Notes: generated from the letters alone by a model not told the origin. DNA of 64,000 nt from an uncultured Opitutales bacterium (GCA_900545705.1 URAK01000010.1:30680-94679), one strand, 5' to 3'; positions 9,779-19,468 are shown, counted from the first letter of the stretch. Numbers and translations: made by a program.

Positions 9779-12121
9779 ATGAACTTATTCAAGTCTATCC
9801 TCCTATCCCTGATATCTTGTACGCTAAGCCTTACAGCATTTTCGCAAACGACATCCGCGGAGGAAAACCCGCTAATTCCCATGGGGGCGGTCGTCGGCAA
9901 ACCCGACGCGCAAACTATAAAAAAAGCCTTAAAGGGATTTAAAGACGCAGGCATAACACAATACTTGATATATCCGCGCTCGGGCTGCGAACTCGAATAC
10001 ATGTCCGACGAATGGCTAGATACTTGCGAGAAAATATGCGCCATCGCGAAGGAACTGGGCTATACGTCAATATGGCTCTACGACGAATTCAACTGGCCAA
10101 GCGGCACGGCAAATAAAACCGTAATGAAGCAAAATCCGGATTTTGTATTCCGCCACCTAAACACCGCTAAAAACAAGGACGGAAATTTTGAAATCGCAAT
10201 GCGGGAAAACCCCGAAATGTCTAACCTCCTCGAACCGGACGCTGTCGACTGCTTCATTTCCCTAACGCACGAAAAATACGCAAAAAAGCTCGCCCCTTAC
10301 CTCGGAAGCCTTGTAAAAGGCGTATTTACCGACGAGCCTTCCGCCGGATATTTTAACTGGAAACAGCACGCCTCTGATAAAATAAAGGTTCCATACTACA
10401 AAGGGATAGAGGAGGACTACAAACAGCTCACGGGAACCGACCTTCGTGCCGACATGCTTATCGGAGCGCGCACAGGGAGCCTCACGCACGAAGAGCCTGT
10501 AAACAAGCTCATCGCAAAACGCTTTTCGCAAACCTACGCAAAAAGAATTTCCGACTGGTGCGCAAAACACGGAATGGTTCTTACGGGACACCTAATGGAC
10601 GAGTATTTTTCCTCTAAAGCTCTTAGACAAAACGGGCACCCGTTAAAAGTCCTCAGCGAATTTTCCTTCCCCGCAATCGATGATATTTTTACTCCCGACA
10701 ATTTTGAAAGCGTCGAATGGCTAACCTACGGGACAGGCATGTACGCAATTGAAAAGCGCGGAAACAAAGGCGGACTTATAGAACTGTTTGCGATAGGCCC
10801 TACAGACATGCCCTACCAAAAGCTGCGCAGGCAAATATGGCTTGCGGCGGCGTTTGGAATGAACCGCTATTGCTTTCTCGGCCCGATAGACGCGCGCGGA
10901 AACGCCATAAAAAAATTTTATTATACGGCATTTACCCCTGCCCAACCGTGGTTTAGCTACATGAAGGAGCTCGGGGACGAAGCCAAGATCGCGGCTTCCT
11001 TCGCAACAAAAAAGCGCAAACAACCGTTGGTTGAAGTCCGCTATCCCTACAAGCAGGCAAACCTCACATGGCTGCTAAAAAATCTCACCTCCGACCAGTA
11101 CTCTTGGCGCCTGCTTGCGCCAGAAGACAAGCCTTCCGCACCCATAGTGTTAAATATGGAGGGAGATCAAATAATCGACGAAGTCTCCAAGAAAAGTTTT
11201 TGGGACTACCCCATGCTAAAAGAAAATCTGCTCTCCAAATTTGAAAGGACGGCGCGCGTGGAAGACGCGCAGGGCAATATGCCCAAAGACGTATTTATCC
11301 GCGAGTACGAGGACGGCTCCGCAATAATCATAAGCTACTCCGATAAAACGAGAAATTTATTTGCGGTCAAAAGCTGCGGCGCGAAAATCCCCATTACCCT
11401 ATATCCGCGCGGAGTCGAAATACTGCCTGCGTGGAAGGTGGAACTAGACTCCCCAAACATCGCGCGAGCCGAATTTGAAAACGGAAAATTCGATTTTTAC
11501 CTTGCCGATGACACAGAAATTTCGCTTATCACCCTTGCTGTGCCAAATGCTGCAAAAATATCGCTCGACGGCGACGCAATAGAGGCCGACTCCGATTGTT
11601 CCGCCTTGACTCCTGGCTTCCGGGAGTTGTACAGGCAAAAGGCGTTCAAACTGAAAAAAGGCGCTCATACGCTCGCAATAAAAAATCCCGAAGTTGATTA
11701 TCCATATCTGCCTGCCGCTCTGCTTGCGGGGAACTTTTCGCAAGACGGAGCAAACCTTGCGCCATATAAAAACGACGGCGCGGGACTTTACGGATACGCG
11801 GGCGGCATAACGCAAACAGCAACTCTTAAAATCCCCGAATGGGCGGTGAGGGTTAGAGCCGACACGGGCGGCCTGCCCGCCGAACTTTTTGTGGACGGAA
11901 AATCTCTCGGGCGCAGGGCGTGGGCGCCGTATTCGTGGGTATTGCCGCGGGAACTCGCCGGCAAACGGGCGGAAATCAAAATACTCCGCGAAACATCAAT
12001 CGCGCGAATTTTCGGCACAAAGGCGTTCGACCGCCCGAATTCCCATACATGGTTAAAATCCCAAAAACCCGTGGAAAATACTAAGCCAATAACGCCAATC
12101 GCAGAAATTTACTTTGAATAA
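9779..12121 (+). CDS. Secreted glycoside-hydrolase-like protein
   Basis: 780 residues with a signal peptide (1 to about 22, ending TAFSQ). The N-terminal half looks like a TIM barrel: GITQYLIYPRSG (59-69), GYTSIWLYDEFNWPSGTANK (94-113), then VFTDEPS, TGHLMDEY and a late IELFAIGPTDM block. The YDE-x-NWPSG-x-A signature resembles that in GH106 and related large glycosidases; acidic residues in DE and TDEP are candidate catalytic groups. The C-terminal part (about 580-780) is beta-rich and ends in a jelly-roll-like carbohydrate-binding module. The substrate cannot be read from sequence. It is followed by a sialidase-fold protein, so the two may act on one glycan. Annotation as a GH is an inference from motifs. 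Confidence 0.62.
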   Translation: MNLFKSILLSLISCTLSLTAFSQTTSAEENPLIPMGAVVGKPDAQTIKKALKGFKDAGITQYLIYPRSGCELEYMSDEWLDTCEKICAIAKELGYTSIWLYDEFNWPSGTANKTVMKQNPDFVFRHLNTAKNKDGNFEIAMRENPEMSNLLEPDAVDCFISLTHEKYAKKLAPYLGSLVKGVFTDEPSAGYFNWKQHASDKIKVPYYKGIEEDYKQLTGTDLRADMLIGARTGSLTHEEPVNKLIAKRFSQTYAKRISDWCAKHGMVLTGHLMDEYFSSKALRQNGHPLKVLSEFSFPAIDDIFTPDNFESVEWLTYGTGMYAIEKRGNKGGLIELFAIGPTDMPYQKLRRQIWLAAAFGMNRYCFLGPIDARGNAIKKFYYTAFTPAQPWFSYMKELGDEAKIAASFATKKRKQPLVEVRYPYKQANLTWLLKNLTSDQYSWRLLAPEDKPSAPIVLNMEGDQIIDEVSKKSFWDYPMLKENLLSKFERTARVEDAQGNMPKDVFIREYEDGSAIIISYSDKTRNLFAVKSCGAKIPITLYPRGVEILPAWKVELDSPNIARAEFENGKFDFYLADDTEISLITLAVPNAAKISLDGDAIEADSDCSALTPGFRELYRQKAFKLKKGAHTLAIKNPEVDYPYLPAALLAGNFSQDGANLAPYKNDGAGLYGYAGGITQTATLKIPEWAVRVRADTGGLPAELFVDGKSLGRRAWAPYSWVLPRELAGKRAEIKILRETSIARIFGTKAFDRPNSHTWLKSQKPVENTKPITPIAEIYFE

Positions 12122-12193
12122 CATATCCAGCCGCACACCGCGCATTTGCAAGCGCGGCGCACAACACAAAACAAACTACGAAAACACAGCATT

Positions 12194-13768
12194 ATGATAA
12201 AAAAACGCCCAAAATTTTTCGCGACCATAACGGCGGCATCGGCCTTTGTCTTCGCCTCCGCTTGTACCTTATGCGCAAGCCAGAAAGTTGCAAATGAAAT
12301 AAAAATAAGCCCGCAAAACGTACGCGCCGCAGCCGGGAAACCATATAAAAAAGCGGTCAAAACTGATTCCGGGACAGCCCAAGCCTGGATTTTATCCGGC
12401 AACTTTGACGAGTCCGTCGAAGCCGTGTTGGAAAAAATGCCGGAGGGATTCCGCGGGCTAAAAATAGAGATTGAGGCGGCTCCGATTGGGAATGCAGACG
12501 CATCAAAAGAGGACGTTTACAGAGCAGTATCTTCACAGATAGACCCGTCAACGGGGAAAGAGATAAACAAAATAAAAAGTTCCTTTATAAGAGGGAAAAT
12601 CCCTGGCGAGCCCTTCAAGTGCAAGAAAGTGGAATTGGAGTCATGCTATCCGGCAAAACCAGGTCTTCCGGTTAAAATAAGAATCGGGCGCAAGGCCTCC
12701 GACCATTCCGACACATTTGAATATCCGACAGCCCTCACAGCAATCAAAATCACCCCCGTAGCAGACTTGCCCGAGCCATTGCCCGTCGAAACGGCAGAGG
12801 GATACAACTCGTGGCCGATGATGCAGGCGCTAGGGAACAAGCTCGTGTGCGCTTACAGTGTCGGAAAAGCGCACAATATCGCAGAAGGAAAGCGCGAGTC
12901 ATACGCGCGCGTGTCAGACGACGGCGGGAAGACGTGGTCTAAGCCGCACGTCGTGTCGGCTGACCCAAAATACGGAGAAGTCCCCATCGGCAAGGGCCTG
13001 GACGAAAACGGAGAAATGCTGCTGTGGATTAGATTTCAAGGGAAAAACCGCATTCACAAGCTCTACCGCACATCTGACGGAGTGAATTTTACGCACATCT
13101 CAACCCCAAAGCTCGACCCAATGCCGATGCAAATCACAGACGTCTTCCATGTTCCGAATGTAGGGCTTATGGCGCTGTGGTTTACGGGCAATTACGGCAA
13201 AAACGCCCGAAATGCATGGGGAACGCTCACAAGTTCCGACAACGGGAAAACATGGATTCAAAAGACGGTGGAGTCCGGGCTTGATAACATAGGCTGGACG
13301 ACCGAGCCATCGGCGGCGTATATCGGCGGCGGCAGGATAATCGTAATAGCGCGCATAGAGCACGCAAACGAATCCACCCAGCGCGCCCAATTTCAGATAG
13401 AGTCGAGGGACTACGGGAAAACGTGGACCAAAAAGCGGACCAATATAACCGACATATTAATCTCGACCCCGAGCCTCATATACGACAAGGATACGGGGCT
13501 TATAAGCAACTACTACTACCAGCGCGGGAGGGGGCTATTAAAGCGCAGAGTGGCTGAGGCTGACAAGATTTTCGGCAATCCTCTCGCTTGGCCCGACCCT
13601 GAAATAGTCGCATTCGCAAGCGCAATCGGGTACGACGCGGGCAATGTAAACGCCACTGGAATCGGCGACGTCCATTACCTCGCCTACTATTCCGGCGACA
13701 GCAAAAACACCTCGGTTGTAGTATCTGCCGCAAAGGCGCCCGTTAAAAAATCCAAAAATGGGGAGTAA
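12194..13768 (+). CDS. Secreted sialidase-fold (BNR/Asp-box) protein
   Basis: 524 residues from the ATG at 12194, chosen because it gives a proper signal peptide (basic start, hydrophobic core 8-27, ALCAS-like end); a TTG 48 nt upstream is less likely. Asp boxes of form S-x-D-x-G-x-T-W occur at 241-248, 347-354 and 404-411, marking a six-bladed beta-propeller such as GH33 sialidases. The N-terminal 190 residues form a separate beta-rich domain. The arginine triad of true sialidases is not clearly identifiable, so the substrate could be sialic acid or another sugar. It lies 72 nt after the preceding glycosidase, probably in the same operon; a 6-bp GC hairpin (12138-12157) without a T-run sits in the gap. 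Confidence 0.7.
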   Translation: MIKKRPKFFATITAASAFVFASACTLCASQKVANEIKISPQNVRAAAGKPYKKAVKTDSGTAQAWILSGNFDESVEAVLEKMPEGFRGLKIEIEAAPIGNADASKEDVYRAVSSQIDPSTGKEINKIKSSFIRGKIPGEPFKCKKVELESCYPAKPGLPVKIRIGRKASDHSDTFEYPTALTAIKITPVADLPEPLPVETAEGYNSWPMMQALGNKLVCAYSVGKAHNIAEGKRESYARVSDDGGKTWSKPHVVSADPKYGEVPIGKGLDENGEMLLWIRFQGKNRIHKLYRTSDGVNFTHISTPKLDPMPMQITDVFHVPNVGLMALWFTGNYGKNARNAWGTLTSSDNGKTWIQKTVESGLDNIGWTTEPSAAYIGGGRIIVIARIEHANESTQRAQFQIESRDYGKTWTKKRTNITDILISTPSLIYDKDTGLISNYYYQRGRGLLKRRVAEADKIFGNPLAWPDPEIVAFASAIGYDAGNVNATGIGDVHYLAYYSGDSKNTSVVVSAAKAPVKKSKNGE

Positions 13769-13860
13769 AAATTCAATAGATACCATTCTTCCCGTGTGGC
13801 GCTGAAATACATTCTCCCAAAGATTAAATCCAATCCAAGAATAATTCTATTGAAGTTTAA

Positions 13861-13903
13861 AAGAAGCCAATAAGTTTCACATAAAGCTTATTGGCTTCTT
13901 TTT
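13861..13903 (+). terminator. Intrinsic terminator
   Basis: Perfect 14-bp stem AAGAAGCCAATAAG/CTTATTGGCTTCTT with a 12-nt loop, followed by T residues, 92 nt after the sialidase-fold gene. Confidence 0.88.
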
Positions 13904-14088
13904 CAAGTATATGTTGATATCGTTTAGGGCAGTAAAAATATTATAATAGATTAATTTCTTTAAATTATAAATTTTTGAATAAAGAAATATTTCTTTAAAT
14001 CGAGAAAACTGCTCATTCGATTGATAAAAGGGCAAATTTAGAAAAAATTCCACAAAATAAAAGAGCTTAAAACTTTAAGGGAAAAGTG

Positions 14089-14117
14089 TTGACAAAATAT
14101 AAATAGTTTGTTAATCA
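14089..14117 (+). promoter_or_regulatory. Possible sigma-70 promoter of the PEP-CTERM gene
   Basis: A perfect TTGACA (14089-14094) with a 17-nt spacer to a weak TAATCA. A second TTGACA sits at 14118-14123, with TAGAAT 19 nt on. The rest of 13904-14171 is AT-rich and shows nothing else. Confidence 0.3.
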
Positions 14118-14171
14118 TTGACATACACTCATCTCAACAAGATAGAATTATGTCCATAAATCTAAAACACT

Positions 14172-15716
14172 ATGGACATAAAATTAAAACATTACCTTGC
14201 CGCTCTACTGCCCGTATTTGCGGCCTTCAATTACGCCAATTCAGAAGACCTCTACTGGGTAGAAGGCTATACATACTTTGGAAATCAAAGCAGTATAGAC
14301 GGTACGCAGGTATTTCAAATCGTGAGGGATATTTTGGACAACTCAGATTCACCCTACGCCCCAGGCGTAAAAAATTGGGCGTCTGCTGTCGAAAAACCCG
14401 AAACAAAAATTCCTAGTTACACTTATACGGACGCCCTCCCCGGCTCCTCGACACGCATAGTATTAGACTACGCCAACCTTGCCCAACCCACATACCGCTA
14501 CGCCGGGACCCCAACATTAAATTCCGACCTTACCATTGATGGAATATTAATTAAAAATTGCAGCGACACATGGATGACATTTAACGTCGTAAATTCGACT
14601 TTAACAGTAAATAACAACGTTGAATTTTCAAGCAACTACACCGTTACAACTTTAGGTGGCCGTAGCGGCTCCAAACTTGACATAAAAGGTTCGGTAATAC
14701 AAAAATCGGGAGACAAAGGTTTCAACTTTATGTCGGTACTCGGCAGCATTTACGGTAGAGCCGACAGCGTAAAAGCCGGTAAAATTCAGTTTGAAAACAA
14801 AGGCAGAATCTCAATAAACTCCTCCTATACTGAAGTCGGATCAGTAGAATTTGGATCTTATGCGGGCCGCTTAGACCTCGGGATAACCGACACCCAGGGC
14901 GCGGAAGTAAGTTATCGTATTGGCGGCATAAATGGAGGCAATCCAGACGCGCTGGTCACAACAGCCGCAAGCGACAGCATGATAGGCAATGAAAAATCCA
15001 TGTTTACCACTATTGTGCTCACTCCCGATGCCTCAAAAAGCTTTTCCTATAACGGTATAATTTCAAACTCGCTTGAATGCACAGATACGTATAGCTCTGC
15101 CAACAACGGCAAGGCAATTTCCACCACGACAAATATTTCAATGGAAGGCAGCGGAACTCAAATCCTGTCCGGTGAAAACGATTTCCGCGGATATGTATTC
15201 ATGCAGAGCGGTACGCTTTACCTAAATACCGCAGCCGGTGCAAAACACGGAGAGCTTACAATGGCCGGCGGGCTTATAGGCTCGACCGGCAACGCGACAT
15301 TCTCCTCGGCAAAATGGATATCAGGCGGCTTTATATTTTCTAATGCTGACGACATCCACGCAGACCCAGAGAACGGAGACTTTAAAACTATCACCATAGA
15401 CGGGATGTTCTCGAAAAACGGCGAAAGCAAAATTGAAGTAGACTTCGCGGGGATCGACACCTACGATATCATCGACAACGGCGTATATTACGATCTAATC
15501 TATGCCGAAGAGCTCTCCAATTTCGATACTTCCGACGCAAACACAGATTTTGCCGCAGCAAATATTGGAGACGCCAATGCAATATTCAAATGGGCACAAC
15601 TTGACGACAGATACGCGCTCCAAGTAGGATTCACAACCATACCGGAACCTGCAACAATCGCGGCTTTCATGGGAGCGCTCGCCATTGGATTGGCTATTGT
15701 TCGCCGCAGCAAATAA
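14172..15716 (+). CDS. PEP-CTERM-anchored, autotransporter-like beta-helix surface protein
   Basis: 514 residues. A signal peptide (1-23) leads into a Gly/Ser/Thr/Asn-rich body with repeated strand-turn patterns (LTIDGILIKN, LTVNNNVEFS, GSKLDIKGSV) like a right-handed beta-helix. The C-terminus carries IPEPATIAAF, a hydrophobic helix and the basic end VRRSK: the three-part PEP-CTERM sorting signal processed by exosortase. It is therefore an exported protein retained at or released from the surface after cleavage. No exosortase is in the window. It stands alone between two terminators. The role is unknown; such proteins are often involved in extracellular matrix or substrate adhesion. Confidence 0.8.
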   Translation: MDIKLKHYLAALLPVFAAFNYANSEDLYWVEGYTYFGNQSSIDGTQVFQIVRDILDNSDSPYAPGVKNWASAVEKPETKIPSYTYTDALPGSSTRIVLDYANLAQPTYRYAGTPTLNSDLTIDGILIKNCSDTWMTFNVVNSTLTVNNNVEFSSNYTVTTLGGRSGSKLDIKGSVIQKSGDKGFNFMSVLGSIYGRADSVKAGKIQFENKGRISINSSYTEVGSVEFGSYAGRLDLGITDTQGAEVSYRIGGINGGNPDALVTTAASDSMIGNEKSMFTTIVLTPDASKSFSYNGIISNSLECTDTYSSANNGKAISTTTNISMEGSGTQILSGENDFRGYVFMQSGTLYLNTAAGAKHGELTMAGGLIGSTGNATFSSAKWISGGFIFSNADDIHADPENGDFKTITIDGMFSKNGESKIEVDFAGIDTYDIIDNGVYYDLIYAEELSNFDTSDANTDFAAANIGDANAIFKWAQLDDRYALQVGFTTIPEPATIAAFMGALAIGLAIVRRSK

Positions 15717-15724
15717 TTTTTTCC

Positions 15725-15757
15725 AAGGAGTTCCGAAAAGTTTGGAACTCCTTTTTT
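15725..15757 (+). terminator. Intrinsic terminator
   Basis: Perfect 10-bp stem AAGGAGTTCC/GGAACTCCTT with a 9-nt loop and a T-run, 8 nt after the PEP-CTERM gene. Confidence 0.9.
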
Positions 15758-16284
15758 ATTCACTAAATCAACCCATTCTTCACACAAAAAAATATAGTAA
15801 ATTCATTTTAAAAATAATGCGACTGCACCTTTAAATAAAAAAACAAATATTTCTATATTTAACGATAAATGGAGTTTTTCCAAGAGTTGCGTTTTAAGAA
15901 AAAAAAATTGCAATGTACATAATCTAAAAAAACAAAATATATCTCTACAAAAGCCGTCTGACTGCTTGAAAAATAATAAGCATAACATAAACGTAAAATC
16001 TGCGTTAAAACAAAATACCACAAACACAGCAACTCCCGGAACGGCAGTATATAAAAACTTCTTCAGGCAAATTTTATATTTATTAATCTAAAAACAGCAG
16101 GAGTTTTTTAATCCTCAAAATGTAAGGTTAAATGCAAAAAAAATAATACAAAACTACCGAGCGCTTGCAACAAGTTTACCGGGATTTTTATAAAAAAACA
16201 TACGTAAACTAAATGAGACTATCTGTTTGCCGACAAACTGTTCGCAATAAGAAAATATTTCTTACTTCACAAACACAAAAAATA
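15758..16284. other. AT-rich gap between convergent genes
   Basis: About 527 nt, strongly A/T-rich, between a rightward terminator and the 3' end of a leftward exonuclease gene. A weak palindrome AAGAAAATATTTCTT near 16250-16265 could act in leftward termination. No coding signal I would support. Confidence 0.45.
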
Positions 16285-17130
16285 CTATTTCGACGAATTT
16301 TTATTGGGCTTTTTACTGCCCTTGCCTCCGCGCCTCCCGCGCCGGCGCGTCGGCTTTGCGGGTTTTTTATTGAAAATCCTGCCCAATATGCCGGGTTTTT
16401 TGGAATTAGAACGCTTCTTCTTGGTGGAAATTTTTTCAGAAACCTTGCGTATAGCCTTTCTGATAAATCCGAGCAGATTGAATTTTTCTGGCTCCGGAAG
16501 CGGTTCGGGCTCTATCGCCGTGCGCTCGTCTTTTAGAATTTCCCGGACTTCAAGAAATAGCCTGCGGCTAATCCATGCGTCTGTTGCGGCGTAGTCTATC
16601 TGCTTTTTTGTTAAAGATTCGCTCGCCCAATTTGAAAGCTGAGCTGCCTTCGATATGCGCTCCCCGAATATCAAAGCAGTCAGATTTTTCATTCCCGTAT
16701 TTATTATGCCTATCTTGGAAGTCGATGCAGAAACATCGACGAATCCCGCCGGATTAAATGCGCAGCGCGCCCTCAAACTTTTTACGTCGCCCTGAACGGC
16801 CAATCCCGCCTTCTTTATGCCGGGATTCTCCAATATCTTAAAAATGTCAGGGAGCCTGTCGGATAACGGATCAAGGCGTATTACCCAGACTTTTTTTTCT
16901 CCCGCAAGTTGCAGTATGGAAACCGGATAAGATTTTCCCCTATTGAAGTTCGGCCGTGTTTCGGTGTCAAACCCAAGTATGTTTTCGCGGGAGATCTCGG
17001 CAAGGGCGCTCTCTAATTGCGATTCGTTTTCAACAAGCTCAATTTCGCCCTCGTACTTCACCAAAGGCAGCGCCGGTATCATATCGACACAAACCCTTCT
17101 TGGATAAACGCATTTAACTTCCCAATCCAT
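16285..17130 (-). CDS. RNase D-like DEDDy 3'-5' exonuclease with basic tail
   Basis: 281 residues from the ATG at 17130, chosen because upstream codons encode an implausible hydrophobic stretch and the fold begins after MDWEV. Metal ligands of the DEDDy family are visible: D55 and E57 in FDTETRP, D115 in GDVKSL, and Y180/D184 in YAATD. This marks an RNase D/WRN-type nuclease that trims RNA or DNA from the 3' end. No HRDC domain follows. Instead residues about 235-281 are very basic (KKKRSNSKK, RRRGRRGGKGSKK), probably binding nucleic acid. Divergent from the pfk gene, 171 nt apart. Confidence 0.82.
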   Translation of the reverse strand: MDWEVKCVYPRRVCVDMIPALPLVKYEGEIELVENESQLESALAEISRENILGFDTETRPNFNRGKSYPVSILQLAGEKKVWVIRLDPLSDRLPDIFKILENPGIKKAGLAVQGDVKSLRARCAFNPAGFVDVSASTSKIGIINTGMKNLTALIFGERISKAAQLSNWASESLTKKQIDYAATDAWISRRLFLEVREILKDERTAIEPEPLPEPEKFNLLGFIRKAIRKVSEKISTKKKRSNSKKPGILGRIFNKKPAKPTRRRGRRGGKGSKKPNKNSSK

Positions 17131-17301
17131 ATTGAAATAATAAAACAAACAAAAATCCGCGATAAATGCGAACATTTTTTCAAAAATTTCCAAAGTTTTA
17201 ACGTACGCGCAAATAAACGCAAATTCCGTTAGAAAAAGTTTGCCTAACGACCGATTTTCGGCAATACTAACCTTTAAAAATTTATTCAACGAAGTCTATA
17301 T

Positions 17302-18555
17302 ATGGAAGAAGAATTGATTGGAAACGTCTTGGTAGCACAATCCGGCGGCCCCACGTCCGTCATAAATTCGAGCCTCGCGGGAGTCATTACCGAAGCTCTC
17401 AACCACGACTGCATCGAGGAGATTTACGGCGCGCTAAACGGCGTCGAAGGCATTCTTAATGAGGAACTCATCGATTTGGCGGAGGAATCACAGCAGACCG
17501 TGCGCGGGTTGCGCTACACACCTGGCGCCGCCCTCGGAACTTGCCGCTACAAGCTCAAAAGCGAGGAGGATTTCGCGAGAGTCATCGAAGTTTTCAAAGC
17601 GCACAATATCCGCTTCTTCTTCTATATCGGCGGGAACGACTCCCAAGACACGGCAAATAAAATAGCCGAACACGCCGCCGCTCAAGGATACGATATGCGC
17701 GTAATAGGAGTCGCCAAGACAATAGACAACGACCTGCCCGTCACCGACCACTGCCCCGGATACGGAAGTGTCGTAAAATACCTTTCAACAGCCGTCCGCG
17801 AACTCGCCCTCGACCACGAAGCAATGGGCAACCACGACCTTGTTTCGATTGTGGAAGTCATGGGAAGAAACGCCGGCTGGATAGCGGCGGGAACGAGCAT
17901 TGCAAAGCGCCGCAATCAGCCCGAGGACGCGCCGCACATCATTCTTCTCCCGGAAGTCGCATTCAATGCCGAGTACTTCCTTTCGCAGGTTCAAGAATGC
18001 CTAAAAAAGAACCGTTTCTGCCTCGTAGTAGCGAGCGAAGGCATTACAGACGCCAACGGCAACTTTGTGGCCGCAGGCAAAATGCAGGACTCCTTTGGGC
18101 ACGAACAGCTCGGCGGCGTAGGGGAATATTTGCAGAACCTCGTTTCGACAAACCTCGGGGTTAAGGCGCGCTCATGCAAATTCGGGCACGAACAGCGCGC
18201 GGCCGCGCACTGCGCTTCGAGCGCCGACTCCAACGAAGCATTTATGTGCGGACAAGTTGCGGTTCAGGCGGCAGTCGAAGGGCAGTCTGGGAAAATGGTC
18301 GCCCTCGTCAGGGCCGACTCCGAAAAATACGCATGCGAAACGCTCCTCGTTCCGCTCTCGGAAGTCGCAAACGGCGTCAAGCATTTCCCAGAAGCTTGGA
18401 TTGCAGAAGACAAAATCTCAATCAGCTACCAGTTCAATAAATATGTTATGCCCCTCATTCAGGGTGAAGTACAAGTTCCCTATGAGAATGGGCTTCCGGC
18501 GTATGTAAGACTCTCTAAGGTAAAAGTTCCCCAACAGCTTTCGCCGCGCCAATAA
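17302..18555 (+). CDS. PPi-type 6-phosphofructokinase
   Basis: Phosphorylates fructose 6-phosphate in glycolysis. The 417-residue protein has AQSGGPTSVIN at the N-terminus, GGNDS at 110-114 and KTIDND at 139-144. Aspartate in the second motif and lysine before TIDND are the residues that distinguish pyrophosphate-dependent from ATP-dependent enzymes, so PPi is the likely donor and the reaction reversible. Length and MGRNAGWIA fit the 'long' group II/clade X enzymes. A clear terminator follows, so it is monocistronic. Donor specificity is inferred from motif residues. Confidence 0.88.
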   Translation: MEEELIGNVLVAQSGGPTSVINSSLAGVITEALNHDCIEEIYGALNGVEGILNEELIDLAEESQQTVRGLRYTPGAALGTCRYKLKSEEDFARVIEVFKAHNIRFFFYIGGNDSQDTANKIAEHAAAQGYDMRVIGVAKTIDNDLPVTDHCPGYGSVVKYLSTAVRELALDHEAMGNHDLVSIVEVMGRNAGWIAAGTSIAKRRNQPEDAPHIILLPEVAFNAEYFLSQVQECLKKNRFCLVVASEGITDANGNFVAAGKMQDSFGHEQLGGVGEYLQNLVSTNLGVKARSCKFGHEQRAAAHCASSADSNEAFMCGQVAVQAAVEGQSGKMVALVRADSEKYACETLLVPLSEVANGVKHFPEAWIAEDKISISYQFNKYVMPLIQGEVQVPYENGLPAYVRLSKVKVPQQLSPRQ

Positions 18556-18592
18556 TCCTTATTAACATTGGGTTTTTATAAAGAAAGATAAG

Positions 18593-18617
18593 GCCGCGCA
18601 TATTGCGCGGCTTTTTT
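18593..18617 (+). terminator. Intrinsic terminator of the pfk gene
   Basis: 8-bp stem GCCGCGCA/TGCGCGGC with a 3-nt loop and six T residues, 37 nt after the stop. Confidence 0.92.
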
Positions 18618-18675
18618 ATTTAGCCGAACTTTTACCTTTGGCTTAGAAAGCGGCACTATGTGGAGGAATGCCAAG

Positions 18676-18810
18676 TTTGGCGGCAAAAACGTCCATTATT
18701 TAGTAGCTTGCAAAATAGTATACTTAATATTGCATAGTTTGTAAGCAGAAATATCTCTTGCCCTCCACAAAATTGCAATTTGCTAATACTCAAATTTGGC
18801 GGCAAAAACG
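18676..18810. repeat. Two copies of a 16-bp repeat
   Basis: TTTGGCGGCAAAAACG occurs at 18676-18691 and again at 18795-18810, 119 bp apart, in non-coding sequence. It lies in the 850-nt gene-free stretch 18618-19468, which shows no reading frame of interest. Confidence 0.6.
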
Positions 18811-19094
18811 CTATATATTATTACAATTAAAAAATGGCGCGCGGCGTTTTAATTTTAAAGCTCGGTGAAATATGCGGGTCGAGATTCCACGCAGGGCGTA
18901 TTTCGGTCGCCGCCGGGAAATGTCCGAAAATTGGAAGCAATCCAATGTGCAGCGCAAACATATTTTAACTTTGGAAGTTGCAAAAGAGCATAGCGCGTTT
19001 TTAGCATTAAAAATTTTTTGAGTCCCATTTACAAAATATTTTTTTAACAGTATCTTGCAGTGTTTTATGTACTTAACAATATTTGTGTAAAATC

Positions 19095-19229
19095 GTCCGC
19101 CACCAGGCTTTCAACATTCACAAACTATGACGCTAAAAATAGGCGCTCGCAGAGGTGAAATTGCCCGCGACCGAACTTTCAATATCCCCAAACTATGCCG
19201 CACAAAATAAGCGCGTACGAGTGGAATTA
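19095..19229. repeat. Degenerate tandem repeat, unit about 67 bp
   Basis: Two imperfect units, 19095-19162 (68 bp) and 19163-19229 (67 bp), align along most of their length: both begin G(T/C)CCGC-x-ACC, share CTTTCAA and CAAACTATG-x-CGC, and end in GAAATT/GGAATTA. A third partial unit (CCCGCCATTGAAA) begins at 19230. No coding signal. Confidence 0.5.
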
Positions 19230-19307
19230 CCCGCCATTGAAAATTTTTTCCATATTCGTTTTAACATGCGCAAAGAGCAGTTTGCGCGGTTTTCGCAACA
19301 GTGAAAT

Positions 19308-19380
19308 CCACGCGGTAGCGCGCAATCAGCTCAGTTAGCGCAGTCCACGCGGCACGCGCAGTCAGTGCGGTTAGCACAGT
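19308..19380. repeat. Imperfect tandem repeat, unit 36-37 bp
   Basis: Unit 1 at 19308-19344 and unit 2 at 19345-19380 both start CCACGCGG, contain (C/G)GCGCA-x-TCAG and end GTTAGC-x-CAGT. A partial third unit starts at 19381 (CCGTGCG). There are no spacers of unrelated sequence, so it is not a CRISPR array. Confidence 0.55.
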
Positions 19381-19407
19381 CCGTGCGAAAAATTCCGCAC
19401 TCCGCAC

Positions 19408-19426
19408 ATATCGCGCGATATTTTTT
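19408..19426 (+). terminator. Palindrome with T-run, possible terminator
   Basis: ATATCGCGCGATAT is a perfect palindrome followed by six T residues on the plus strand. It faces the 3' end of leftward truA, with no rightward gene nearby, so it may block read-through from the repeat region. Confidence 0.45.
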
Positions 19427-19468
19427 ATTGGTTGTGCGTGTAAATAAGGAGGCTCTGTACTCTATCCA

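Noticed and set aside
19308..19402. Possible CRISPR array
   Set aside because: The 36-bp units are directly adjacent, imperfect and without spacers; no cas genes nearby.
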